A DNA stretch of 47,597 bases from the IMG/VR virus record IMGVR_UViG_3300047667_000608, positions 1 through 47,597 of that record; one strand, written 5' to 3'. This stretch comes from a virus. The translations under genes were made by a program, and so were the position numbers. Each line of letters starts with the position of its first letter. Within the stretch, counting starts at the first letter, position 1. The notes beneath the pieces are model-generated. The model was not told the origin of the DNA and did no database searches. It saw only the letters and a list, made by a program, of their open reading frames with translations. This document shows, piece after piece, positions 25,651-32,531 of the stretch.

Positions 25651-26717
25651 AGTGTGTTCCAAACTCTTACGTCAGCGTTGCGGGGGCCGTGACCTGTCAG
25701 GATCAAGCTAGGGCGACGCCCGAGGACAAGACAATACGGCAAGAATAGTTTTTCGTGCACGAAATTAGCAATCGCATCACTTTTGGGGTCTTCGCTGATG
25801 TAGTTACAGAAGTTCAAGAACAGCACGTCGGGCTGGTTGACTTCGATGGCCTCCCTAAATTGGGCCCCCGACCATGTGAAAATGCGCCGCACTTTCTGGG
25901 TCACCGTGGTCAGCTCCGGTTCGAAGCCTAGGCCCTCCCAGCTGAGTTCTTTCTGGTCGGGGTACACAGGGCCCGAGTTGCCCGCCACGCGGATTGGGTA
26001 AGTGCGCAGCGACATGAAAGACCCCCGATAGTCCTTCGGGTGGACGCCCGCATCGGCCAAGCCTTGCTGGACACCACAATCACGGGACGTACAGAACGGG
26101 TAGAAGCCTTGGTTGATCCCGAGGCTGTGGCCCTGTGACACCTCAACGAAGACAGACTGGGCACGAGTGGGATAGGTGCCTTTCTTCAAGGAGTCTAGGG
26201 CCACGTTGTTTTTCGCAACAGCCCCCGAGTGACGCAATATTTTCCGCGTCATAGCGGCCCCCGTGCCCTTACCCGTGGACCCGATAAGACCGACCAGATT
26301 CTTCTGTTCGTATTCTAAATCCATGTCACCGACGACAGCGGCGGTAGGGTGAATCGCAACGCTTGGGTGGTACGCGTGGTCACGGACTTCTTGGATCAGT
26401 TTCGCAGGAGTGAGAACCGACCCAGCGTTCATCTGGATGCGCGTTCCGCTGTAACCCAGCTTATGGAGGTGAACGCCTGCAGTCGGTAATTGGGTCAGGA
26501 TGATTTTTTCGTCCCCGAAGTATGACGTGTGCCCACTGTTCGGACCCGCACTGCTGGTCACGGTGTCAATACGCCCCTCAGACGCTTCGGCGATTACAGC
26601 GGCTAGGAGCCCCTTGCCCGTGGACCCGAATTGCCCGTCCATAAGGACCGTGGCACCCTTGCCCGATAGCAACCCAGTCTTAATGATTGCGTCTTTGGTG
26701 TCTTGTCTCGAATTCAT
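25647..26717 (-). CDS. purZ: PurZ: adenylosuccinate synthetase-like dZ synthesis enzyme
   Basis: The 356-residue enzyme is clearly of the PurA family, with the glycine-rich loop GQFGSTGKG (residues 28-36), SSAGPNSGHTSYF, LPTAGVHLHK and GSTGKGTGAA. In PurA the loop reads GDEGKGK and its Asp is catalytic; here Ser stands at that place, a hallmark of viral PurZ, which joins aspartate to dGMP on the way to dZTP (2-amino-dATP). At about 356 residues it is shorter than bacterial PurA (about 430). ATG 26717 follows GGAGAACGG and overlaps the upstream stop. Confidence 0.92.
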   Translation of the reverse strand: MNSRQDTKDAIIKTGLLSGKGATVLMDGQFGSTGKGLLAAVIAEASEGRIDTVTSSAGPNSGHTSYFGDEKIILTQLPTAGVHLHKLGYSGTRIQMNAGSVLTPAKLIQEVRDHAYHPSVAIHPTAAVVGDMDLEYEQKNLVGLIGSTGKGTGAAMTRKILRHSGAVAKNNVALDSLKKGTYPTRAQSVFVEVSQGHSLGINQGFYPFCTSRDCGVQQGLADAGVHPKDYRGSFMSLRTYPIRVAGNSGPVYPDQKELSWEGLGFEPELTTVTQKVRRIFTWSGAQFREAIEVNQPDVLFLNFCNYISEDPKSDAIANFVHEKLFLPYCLVLGRRPSLILTGHGPRNADVRVWNTL

Positions 26718-27010
26718 GTCCGTTCTCCAGTTAGAATGAGAAACGCAGGGACGTCCCACGTTTGAGTTGGTTGGTTTTTAGCGTGACACACGAGAACTCG
26801 GCCATCTTCTTCTATGAAAGCCGACCTGAATGCAGCCTCAGTCCATGAAGGCTCGTCGCACACTAAGAGTTGTTGTCCGTTGTATCCCGACATCGAAAAT
26901 GACCCAAGTGCCGTGGGTAACACGAACGCGGGCCCAATCGAATCCACCATTTTGGCCAGTTTAGTAGACTTGCCCGATTGTCTTGGGCCCAGAATGTACA
27001 AAGTGATCAT
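26714..27010 (-). CDS. Small P-loop NTPase coupled to purZ
   Basis: The 98-residue protein opens with a Walker A (LYILGPRQSGKSTKLAK, residues 4-20) and has a Walker B-like LLVCDEPSW near 48-56. It is too short for a full nucleoside monophosphate kinase and has no visible LID. It overlaps both neighbours (ATGA at each end), so it is made with PurZ and the upstream hydrolase. It could be a minimal regulatory ATPase. Function is not known. Confidence 0.7.
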   Translation of the reverse strand: MITLYILGPRQSGKSTKLAKMVDSIGPAFVLPTALGSFSMSGYNGQQLLVCDEPSWTEAAFRSAFIEEDGRVLVCHAKNQPTQTWDVPAFLILTGERT

Positions 27011-27381
27011 GTCCGTTCTCCTTTGTGGCGATCGTCTTCGCCCGTTTGTCTAGCCTCGTATGCTATCAACATCATAACACATGCGCCCATGTGCCACAAG
27101 TGTGACATTTTCGTCTCGTCGTCAAGGTCCCCGAAAGCAAAACTAACGGACGTAGGCGCGGAACCACCCCACCACGCCCAACCGTGGCGCATCGCAGCCC
27201 CGAAGACACGGCCCCATTTCATGCCCTCTTCCCAGTTGCGCTCACCATATTTAGCGGCCCCCGTACCGAGGGCTAGAGCCGTACCGAACAGAGCCTCCGG
27301 TGGGATCAATTCTAGGCGGGCCTTACCCGTGTCGTCCTTACGCCCTGCCATGGCAGTTGAAGTCGAGTTTTTCGAGGTCAT
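27007..27381 (-). CDS. dATP/dGTP pyrophosphohydrolase-like protein (DUF5664)
   Basis: The 124-residue product shows the family pattern RKDDTGKARLELIPPEALFG, followed by GAAKYGERNWEEGMKWGRVFGAAMRHGWAWW and then DDETKMSHLWHMGACVMML. This all-alpha family is annotated as dATP/dGTP diphosphohydrolase in phages. In this operon it may lower dATP or supply dGMP. ATG 27381 follows AAAGGA; the gene overlaps the nuclease gene upstream by 44 bp, and ATG 27351 is an alternative start that also overlaps. Confidence 0.75.
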   Translation of the reverse strand: MTSKNSTSTAMAGRKDDTGKARLELIPPEALFGTALALGTGAAKYGERNWEEGMKWGRVFGAAMRHGWAWWGGSAPTSVSFAFGDLDDETKMSHLWHMGACVMMLIAYEARQTGEDDRHKGERT

Positions 27382-27781
27382 ATCCTAGTCCTTTCGTGTA
27401 TGGGACCCATTGGCCGTCGTCTGGATTAAAATGGGAACTATTCGGGTCAAACAGCGCAAATTCGGAATCGAGTACCTTATCCCCGCCACCTCGGATGATA
27501 CCAAGGTAAACACGGTTATCAGCCCCGCCATTCATGTAATTCTCAGCGTACTCCAGTTGCTTCTCTTCCATCGGGTTCTGGATTGTGAACTTCCACGTGG
27601 GGCGGTGCTTCACTTCGATCAGGTGGAGCCCGATGATTGGGTACGCGCACACCAGATCGGGTGGCCCCTTTACCCATTCATTGTTCCATCGTTCACAGAA
27701 GCCGCCTTGCTTCCGGTAGCTGTTCACGATTACTTTCTGATACTTAAGCTCTTGTTGGCGGATTTTCGATGGGGCCTTCAT
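27338..27781 (-). CDS. PD-(D/E)XK-like nuclease
   Basis: The 147-residue protein has a nuclease-like core: CERWNNEWVKGPPDLVCAYP supplies Asp, and GLHLIEVKHRP supplies the ExK pair, as in PD-(D/E)XK resolvases and VRR-type nucleases. The rest of the sequence (EEKQLEYAENYMNGGADNRVYLGIIRGG) fits the helix-strand end of that fold. It could resolve replication intermediates. It overlaps neighbours on both sides. Confidence 0.65.
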   Translation of the reverse strand: MKAPSKIRQQELKYQKVIVNSYRKQGGFCERWNNEWVKGPPDLVCAYPIIGLHLIEVKHRPTWKFTIQNPMEEKQLEYAENYMNGGADNRVYLGIIRGGGDKVLDSEFALFDPNSSHFNPDDGQWVPYTKGLGYDLEKLDFNCHGRA

Positions 27782-28029
27782 ATTTCAGACATCCTTTCGA
27801 TTGCTGCCTCGTCGTAGGCCGTGAATTCCTGCAAGTCGTTCTTTTTACAGAGCCAGTCCTTCACCTTGATGACGTGGGTGTCCTCGCCATCTGGCGTCAC
27901 AATGCTTTGGGAAATAGGAAACCACAGGGGCCCAGCCCAATAATAGGACTGAAACATGAACGCTCTCGCCGTTCGTACCGTGATTATGCCCTCGAAAGTG
28001 CTCCAAGTGTCAACGCGGTTATACGCCAT
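27778..28029 (-). CDS. Small protein, unknown
   Basis: The 83-residue product is probably a beta-rich fold (FEGIITVRTARAFMFQSYYW, HVIKVKDWLC) with an acidic C-terminal helix (AYDEAAIERMSEI). It overlaps the nuclease start as ATGA and the upstream gene by 11 bp. No family is recognised; the C-terminal region lacks motifs. Confidence 0.55.
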   Translation of the reverse strand: MAYNRVDTWSTFEGIITVRTARAFMFQSYYWAGPLWFPISQSIVTPDGEDTHVIKVKDWLCKKNDLQEFTAYDEAAIERMSEI

Positions 28030-28321
28030 CGTCGATCACCTCGCCGCCTTCGTAGTAAGTACCCTGCTCAAGGGACTGCAGCATCTTGATGATTTCGTCC
28101 CGTCCGTAAACGGCCTTTTCGCGGTTCACGTTGGCTTTATTGGCGCAGGGCCAGAAGTTGACTTGGTTCCCCTTGACGATGGCCTGCACGTGCCATGGTG
28201 AAGCCTCGTAATTAGGCCACGTGTACTCAAGGTCCAACAGCTTGGCCAACGACAAGAAAGCGTCCACGTGGATGCGGTGCGAGGGTTTGTTCGGGTTAAT
28301 GTAGTGGGTCTTGTTTGACAT
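28019..28321 (-). CDS. Small protein, unknown
   Basis: The 100-residue product starts at ATG 28321 after GGAGG; an in-frame TTG four codons upstream is part of that ribosome site. It contains HVDAFLSLAKLLDLEYTWPNYEAS and a VKGNQVNFWPCANKANVNRE segment, and ends acidic. The pattern suggests a small mixed alpha/beta protein. No family is recognised. Confidence 0.55.
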   Translation of the reverse strand: MSNKTHYINPNKPSHRIHVDAFLSLAKLLDLEYTWPNYEASPWHVQAIVKGNQVNFWPCANKANVNREKAVYGRDEIIKMLQSLEQGTYYEGGEVIDDGV

Positions 28322-28322
28322 T

Positions 28323-28694
28323 TCAGCCTCCAAAATGGTCTAGGGTTTCTTGGTCGAAAATCGGCGTGTCAACCTCGGTTGTGCGTTTCCCCGACTTGAA
28401 CTTTTGGTTGCGTTTGTGCGTCACCATCTGCAAGTGCGCCGGATTAACGCACAAACGGTTTTCACATCGGTGGTCGATTTGTTTCTTGGGCGGAATGTAC
28501 CCATGCACTTGGGTCCACATTACCCGATGCACGGCCACGGTGCCCCCGTCGAGAGACATACGCGGGTAGCCACCGCCCCTTCCCGTGCCACTGTGACCCC
28601 CTTGCCAGACCCAGCAGGGCGACGGTAGGGGCCCTTCGATTTCCAAGGTTGTTAGGGCCACCTTGGCATAGATTGCTGAAATTCGGGCACTCAT
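28323..28694 (-). CDS. HNH endonuclease
   Basis: The 123-residue protein has the phage HNH pattern: PCWVWQGG, then YPRMSLDGGTVAVHRVMW, and PKKQIDHRCENRLCVNPAHLQMV supplying the His-Asn-His core and Cys residues. It could be a homing-type or replication-linked nickase. ATG 28694 overlaps the polymerase stop (ATGA) and lacks its own ribosome site, so it is translated by coupling. Its place between polymerase and the Z cassette raises the question whether it cuts Z-DNA or only unmodified DNA. Confidence 0.85.
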   Translation of the reverse strand: MSARISAIYAKVALTTLEIEGPLPSPCWVWQGGHSGTGRGGGYPRMSLDGGTVAVHRVMWTQVHGYIPPKKQIDHRCENRLCVNPAHLQMVTHKRNQKFKSGKRTTEVDTPIFDQETLDHFGG

Positions 28695-30640
28695 GATTTG
28701 GCCTCGATCTTTGCGACGGTTTCGGCACCGAAAGATGCCACTGCCCAATCCGGACCCTCGAAACCCTCGGACACGAAAGGCACCCGCAAGTTGAACGGTG
28801 CGCCTTGGACATCTTCCATTATCGCATCCAACTGTGCCAGAAGCGCCTTGGCCTCGGGGGTGTCTTCGCGCTGCCCGTTGAATGAGTCATGAACAGTCAT
28901 CAAAATTTGTACAATGTCCCCGTTCTCCTCACAGAGCCGATCCATTTCGAGCAGCTTGTATTTCACGATGTCCGCGTTGGACCCTTGGATGATCTTGGAC
29001 GTGCCCCTGTAAGCGAAGCGCCGATCCTCAAGGCGACACTTGCGGCCCAGAAGCGTGTATACGAAACCTCGGTTAAGCAGTCGGGCTTTGGCCTTGTTCT
29101 GAAACGCGCGGACCTCGGGGAACTCATTGAACCATGCGCGGTGGGCCTTGGTTGCCCTGTCTAGGTCCCAATTCATGTGACCCGCGAAGGATTTGGCCTG
29201 CATCCCTGTGAAAATCCCCATGTTCATGCGTTTCGCGGTAGGGTCACGCTCGACGTTTAGCAGGTCCGCAACGACTTGGTGCGCGTCGCGGAAGGGCTTA
29301 GCGTTGTACCCCTCCGTTAGGTTAGCGTCACCAGAGTAATGCGCGAAAAGGCGCGGCTCACATTGTGACCAGTCACGCTCCCAGAAGATCATATCGTCAT
29401 CGGGGATGAACAACTTGCGGAACGGGATCGCAAGGCTCTTGTCGCGCTTCGGGACTTGCTGCAGGTTGGGGTTGTTACACGAGAAACGCCCAGAAATCGT
29501 GCCCTTGTCGTCGGACTTGAGCTGGTTCAGGGTGGGGTGCACGCGGCCTTTGAACATGTGACGTTCTTCAAGTGGCGTGATGAAACTGTTCACCAGCGTA
29601 ATCGCACGACGAATGTCGATGATTTTGCGCCCAGCCTCGGTGGTTTTCAGCCATCTTTCGGCGAACGAGGGGTTACCTTTTTCAGTGATCGGGTAGTCTG
29701 TTTCACCCACGTCATCGAAGTAAGCCTTGAGCATCTTAGGTGAATTGACGTTGAACCCCACGTGAATCGCGTTCACCATACGTTCAATCTCTTGCTCGGT
29801 TTTCCGCTTGAGCACGGCGATGGCGTCCTTGTCCACCTTGGTGCCCTTGCGCTCCATCCGGAACACTGTCCATATCAGGTCGCTTTCGAGCTCCGTCACT
29901 ACTTCAATCCCTTCCTCTTCGACCGCCTTACGGGCCTCGAAATAAGACTGGAGCGTTGAGACCCCATCGCCAATAGCATAGTCATAACCAATGGGGTCAA
30001 CGCCCGACAGACGCCAATAGTTACTCATCTGTTTTCTGTTGTCGGCTCCGCCGAAAAGCTTGGCCAAGTGCGCATAGAGCTCTTCGCCTTTTTTCGCCTC
30101 GACCCCGAAACTCTCCGAAACTGCGCTCAGGCTGAAACTGCGCCGATACTCGTCCAATAACGCGGCGATGTCTTGGGTATCAGCGAGGCGGTGACCCAAC
30201 ATGATTCCAGCGTTGGCTGAAAAGTGTGCGTCGAATTTGATGTGGTGGCCCACGACACGATCTTCACGTTCGGGGTCCTGCCATTTTTCGTCTCGTTCAG
30301 CGAAAGCTTTGGCTAGGGCAATCTCGAAATCGTGCACCTGCCACTCGCCATCGGGTTCCGTCATAGGCCGACCGCCCATAAGATTCCCACCCCCTCCGTG
30401 GCGCACGGGGACATATACCACGTCCTGCGCGGCTATACACATACCCCGCCATGTGCCCACAGTGCCACCCTGCGCACCGTCTGCGGGTGGCGTGGCCGTA
30501 CGGGGCGCACCCACCACATACCCTATGGGGACGTTTACGCGCCAGTCCAATCCGGTGGTCTCGGTGTCGTACGAGAGGAATTTGGCCTCGCGAACCATGC
30601 GCAGGGCCCGTTCGGCGTTGTCAGCTACGTCAATAATCAT
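28691..30640 (-). CDS. dpoZ: Family A DNA polymerase with 3'-5' exonuclease (DpoZ type)
   Basis: The 649-residue protein has Exo I (FLSYDTETTG, Asp 25/Glu 27), Exo II (GHHIKFDAHF, Asp 137) and Exo III (YAIGDGVSTL, Asp 225). Polymerase motif A is ERDWSQCEPR (Asp 423), motif B RDPTAKRMNMGIFTGM (465-480), and motif C TVHDSFNG (584-586 HDS). Motif C normally reads HDE; Ser replaces Glu. Motif A has CEPR where IELR is common. In Z-genome phages DpoZ copies with dZTP. The gene shares an operon with purZ, which supports the dpoZ label; general PolA is the alternative. Confidence 0.85.
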   Translation of the reverse strand: MIIDVADNAERALRMVREAKFLSYDTETTGLDWRVNVPIGYVVGAPRTATPPADGAQGGTVGTWRGMCIAAQDVVYVPVRHGGGGNLMGGRPMTEPDGEWQVHDFEIALAKAFAERDEKWQDPEREDRVVGHHIKFDAHFSANAGIMLGHRLADTQDIAALLDEYRRSFSLSAVSESFGVEAKKGEELYAHLAKLFGGADNRKQMSNYWRLSGVDPIGYDYAIGDGVSTLQSYFEARKAVEEEGIEVVTELESDLIWTVFRMERKGTKVDKDAIAVLKRKTEQEIERMVNAIHVGFNVNSPKMLKAYFDDVGETDYPITEKGNPSFAERWLKTTEAGRKIIDIRRAITLVNSFITPLEERHMFKGRVHPTLNQLKSDDKGTISGRFSCNNPNLQQVPKRDKSLAIPFRKLFIPDDDMIFWERDWSQCEPRLFAHYSGDANLTEGYNAKPFRDAHQVVADLLNVERDPTAKRMNMGIFTGMQAKSFAGHMNWDLDRATKAHRAWFNEFPEVRAFQNKAKARLLNRGFVYTLLGRKCRLEDRRFAYRGTSKIIQGSNADIVKYKLLEMDRLCEENGDIVQILMTVHDSFNGQREDTPEAKALLAQLDAIMEDVQGAPFNLRVPFVSEGFEGPDWAVASFGAETVAKIEAKS

Positions 30641-30915
30641 GTGAGTTCCAGCTCTTTTTCTTCTTCGGTTTCGTCGATTTGGCTAATTAGGCGCTTGCGC
30701 CATTTAACCACGCCCCATTTCTTACCATTAAGCGACGGGGGCTCAGAAGGTGCTAGGGTTACCTGAGTACCCTTGACGCATGTCACTAAGGCTTCGTGCA
30801 AATGGTAGTGATTGTAGTCGCTTGTAGCCATAACGATTTGAATGTAATCCCCGATACTCGGCAGGTTGTCTGCTGAATACCACGGCGACCAAGTAATTTC
30901 CTCGCGCGAGCCCAT
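30637..30915 (-). CDS. Small protein upstream of the polymerase, unknown
   Basis: The 92-residue product overlaps the polymerase start as ATGA and the upstream stop as TGATG. It has a SIGDYIQIVMATSDYNHYHL segment and a KKWGVVKWRKR strand, a likely small beta barrel, with a Glu-rich C-terminus (ETEEEKELELT). No family is recognised. Strict coupling suggests function with the polymerase. Confidence 0.55.
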   Translation of the reverse strand: MGSREEITWSPWYSADNLPSIGDYIQIVMATSDYNHYHLHEALVTCVKGTQVTLAPSEPPSLNGKKWGVVKWRKRLISQIDETEEEKELELT

Positions 30916-31259
30916 CAGAACGGGATTTCTTCGTCAAAGATATCGTCGGGGTGTGAAAGCGGTGGGCGTTCCTCGTCGCCCATTGGGTCTTCGGCGTCTA
31001 TGGGGTCCTCGTAGTGGGACACTGTCAAGGCGTCCGCGTTCCACCGCTCGTTCATGTGGTTTTTGTCGTAAATCCACTCGGCAATATCCGCCGTGAAATA
31101 AGCTGAACTCGGTTCGCTTTGTACGTCTCTGATGGTGGATTTCGGGACCCATACGGCGTTGTCGTTGTCGTCATTGGGGCTGATCAGCAGCGCTTTCGCT
31201 GTGTCCGCGTGGACTGCGTAGCGTATATTAGTATAGGTGGTTTCTGGCTTGGCTCTCAT
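30915..31259 (-). CDS. Protein with an SSB-like acidic C-terminal tip
   Basis: The 114-residue product starts at ATG 31259 after AAGGAG. Its N-terminal 75 residues look like a small alpha/beta domain (IRYAVHADTAKALLISPNDDNDNAVWVPKSTIRDV); the C-terminal 40 are acidic and end HPDDIFDEEIPF, very like the DFDDDIPF tip through which bacterial SSB recruits partners. No OB-fold signature is seen. It may use host or phage SSB-binding pockets. Confidence 0.6.
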   Translation of the reverse strand: MRAKPETTYTNIRYAVHADTAKALLISPNDDNDNAVWVPKSTIRDVQSEPSSAYFTADIAEWIYDKNHMNERWNADALTVSHYEDPIDAEDPMGDEERPPLSHPDDIFDEEIPF

Positions 31260-31277
31260 AATGGGCTCCTTGAAAGC

Positions 31278-31305
31278 GGGACGCCAGTGACCAAACTGAC
31301 GTCCC
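31278..31305 (-). other. Intergenic hairpin between two DNA-binding protein genes
   Basis: GGGACG (31278-31283) pairs with CGTCCC (31300-31305), and inner CAGT with ACTG after one mismatch, giving a 10-bp stem around a 6-base loop. It lies in the 82-bp gap after the ssDNA-binding gene. No U-run follows on the - strand; it may tune expression between the two genes. Confidence 0.5.
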
Positions 31306-31341
31306 TAGTATACGACCCCACAGGAGGAGGGCCGTGCTCAG

Positions 31342-32187
31342 TTAGAAATTGCCCGAGCCATCATCGGCGGATTCGGGGTCTTTCTGATCGGTGTCGGCCT
31401 CGTCTTTGATCTTGAGATTCGACAGGGCCCCACGGTGTTCGCGCATCTGATCGAACAGCGCCTTATCCGTAACATAGCCACCCGACTGGAACGAGAAGTT
31501 CTTGTAAGGACCCTCGTCGCCGCTCTCTTCGATCGACTTGGCTTTGAAAATCAAGGACTGCATCGGACGGCCATTGTCGCCATGCATCTTGATCTTGTCA
31601 TTCAGGCCCTTACGCGCGGGCTTGATCTGGGATCGCGCCAACGAGAGAACCGCCATGCCCATGTCGGGATGCTCTGGCAAATAAACGAGGTAGTCGTAGA
31701 ACAACGTCGCGGCTGGTGGGCTGTCCTCGTCACCTTCGACAGATGTACCCCAATCGGTGAGGCCCGACTTGTCGACGTCGAGGTTCGTAATCTCCCACGT
31801 AACGGGCTGTTTGACGCCTTTGATTTTGACCTCCCACTTACCCAGCGTGTTCCATGTCTTGGCGTCATCAGCGCGGGCGAGGATACCCTGACCATCGGCC
31901 AAGGGCGCTGCCAGCAGGTACTTTTTCCGGCGATCGGCAACGATGAACTGGATTTCGGGACCAAGGTCAACGTCGAGGCCCGTGTGCCAGAAATTACCCG
32001 AGCGCGCGTGGTCGAAAGTCTCGACCTCTTTGGACAAGCCCTGCAACAGCTTGATGCGGGGGATTGCCACGTCGTCAAGGTCGAAATTGTCCTCGTTCAC
32101 GTTGCCCGTGAAGTCCTGCAGGTACGCGGGCAAGTCTGATTGTGACTGGTCTGTCGTGGTGATGTCGGTTTTTTTCGTCGTGGTCAT
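31342..32187 (-). CDS. ssDNA-binding protein (gp2.5-like in design)
   Basis: The 281-residue product has a conserved-looking middle (DLDDVAIPRIKLLQGLSKEV, FWHTGLDVDLGPEIQFIVADRRKKYLL) that is beta-rich and found in phage ssDNA-binding annotations, and an acidic tail ending ADDGSGNF with a terminal Phe, as in T7 gp2.5. It should cover single strands in replication. Start ATG 32187 follows AAGGAG, with its own promoter at 32231-32259. The family is inferred. Confidence 0.65.
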   Translation of the reverse strand: MTTTKKTDITTTDQSQSDLPAYLQDFTGNVNEDNFDLDDVAIPRIKLLQGLSKEVETFDHARSGNFWHTGLDVDLGPEIQFIVADRRKKYLLAAPLADGQGILARADDAKTWNTLGKWEVKIKGVKQPVTWEITNLDVDKSGLTDWGTSVEGDEDSPPAATLFYDYLVYLPEHPDMGMAVLSLARSQIKPARKGLNDKIKMHGDNGRPMQSLIFKAKSIEESGDEGPYKNFSFQSGGYVTDKALFDQMREHRGALSNLKIKDEADTDQKDPESADDGSGNF

Positions 32188-32225
32188 GTTTGTCTCCTTG
32201 TCATGATCCGGTGTGGATTGTCCAC

Positions 32226-32248
32226 GCTACACTATACCACAGTGTAGC
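32226..32248. promoter_or_regulatory. Palindromic operator over the -10 box
   Basis: GCTACACT (32226-32233) and AGTGTAGC (32241-32248) form a perfect 8-bp inverted repeat with a 7-base centre, covering the -10 box of the leftward promoter at 32231-32259. A regulator bound here would block that promoter. The same symmetry is not seen at the neighbouring promoters. Confidence 0.6.
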
Positions 32249-32259
32249 GCGGGTATCAA
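32231..32259 (-). promoter_or_regulatory. Leftward promoter for the ssDNA-binding gene
   Basis: On the - strand TTGATA (32259-32254) and TATAGT (32236-32231) are 17 bp apart, and the spacer ends in GTGG like its family. It lies between the upstream gene's stop and the ATG at 32187. A GTGGA/TCCAC hairpin follows in the leader. Confidence 0.7.
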
Positions 32260-32531
32260 GTGTCTTTTTTCTTGGCGAGTTCGGCTATCTTCTCCTTCGC
32301 GACGTTCGGGGCCCAGTTACCTGCGATTTCAGCGGCTTCTTTCAGGGCGGTGTTACGTACCAACCAGTATGAAAACTGGAGGGGATTTGTAGCATCGTTG
32401 AGCATGCGGGCCACATTTTTGGCCTGTTCCTCAGTGAATTTGACGCCTTGGACTGCGGCGACGGGTGCCACGTGCCAATCCTTGCAGATCGGGTCCCCAC
32501 AGGGGCAAGGCTTCGCTGTGTGGTGTGTCAT
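32256..32531 (-). CDS. Small Cys-cluster protein, unknown
   Basis: The 91-residue product starts at ATG 32531 after GGAG and overlaps the GHKL gene's stop. The N-terminus has CPCGDPICKDWH, a possible metal-binding knuckle; the rest is helical (FTEEQAKNVARMLNDAT, KEAAEIAGNWAPNVAKEKIAELAKKK). It could bind nucleic acid. No family is recognised. Confidence 0.55.
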   Translation of the reverse strand: MTHHTAKPCPCGDPICKDWHVAPVAAVQGVKFTEEQAKNVARMLNDATNPLQFSYWLVRNTALKEAAEIAGNWAPNVAKEKIAELAKKKDT

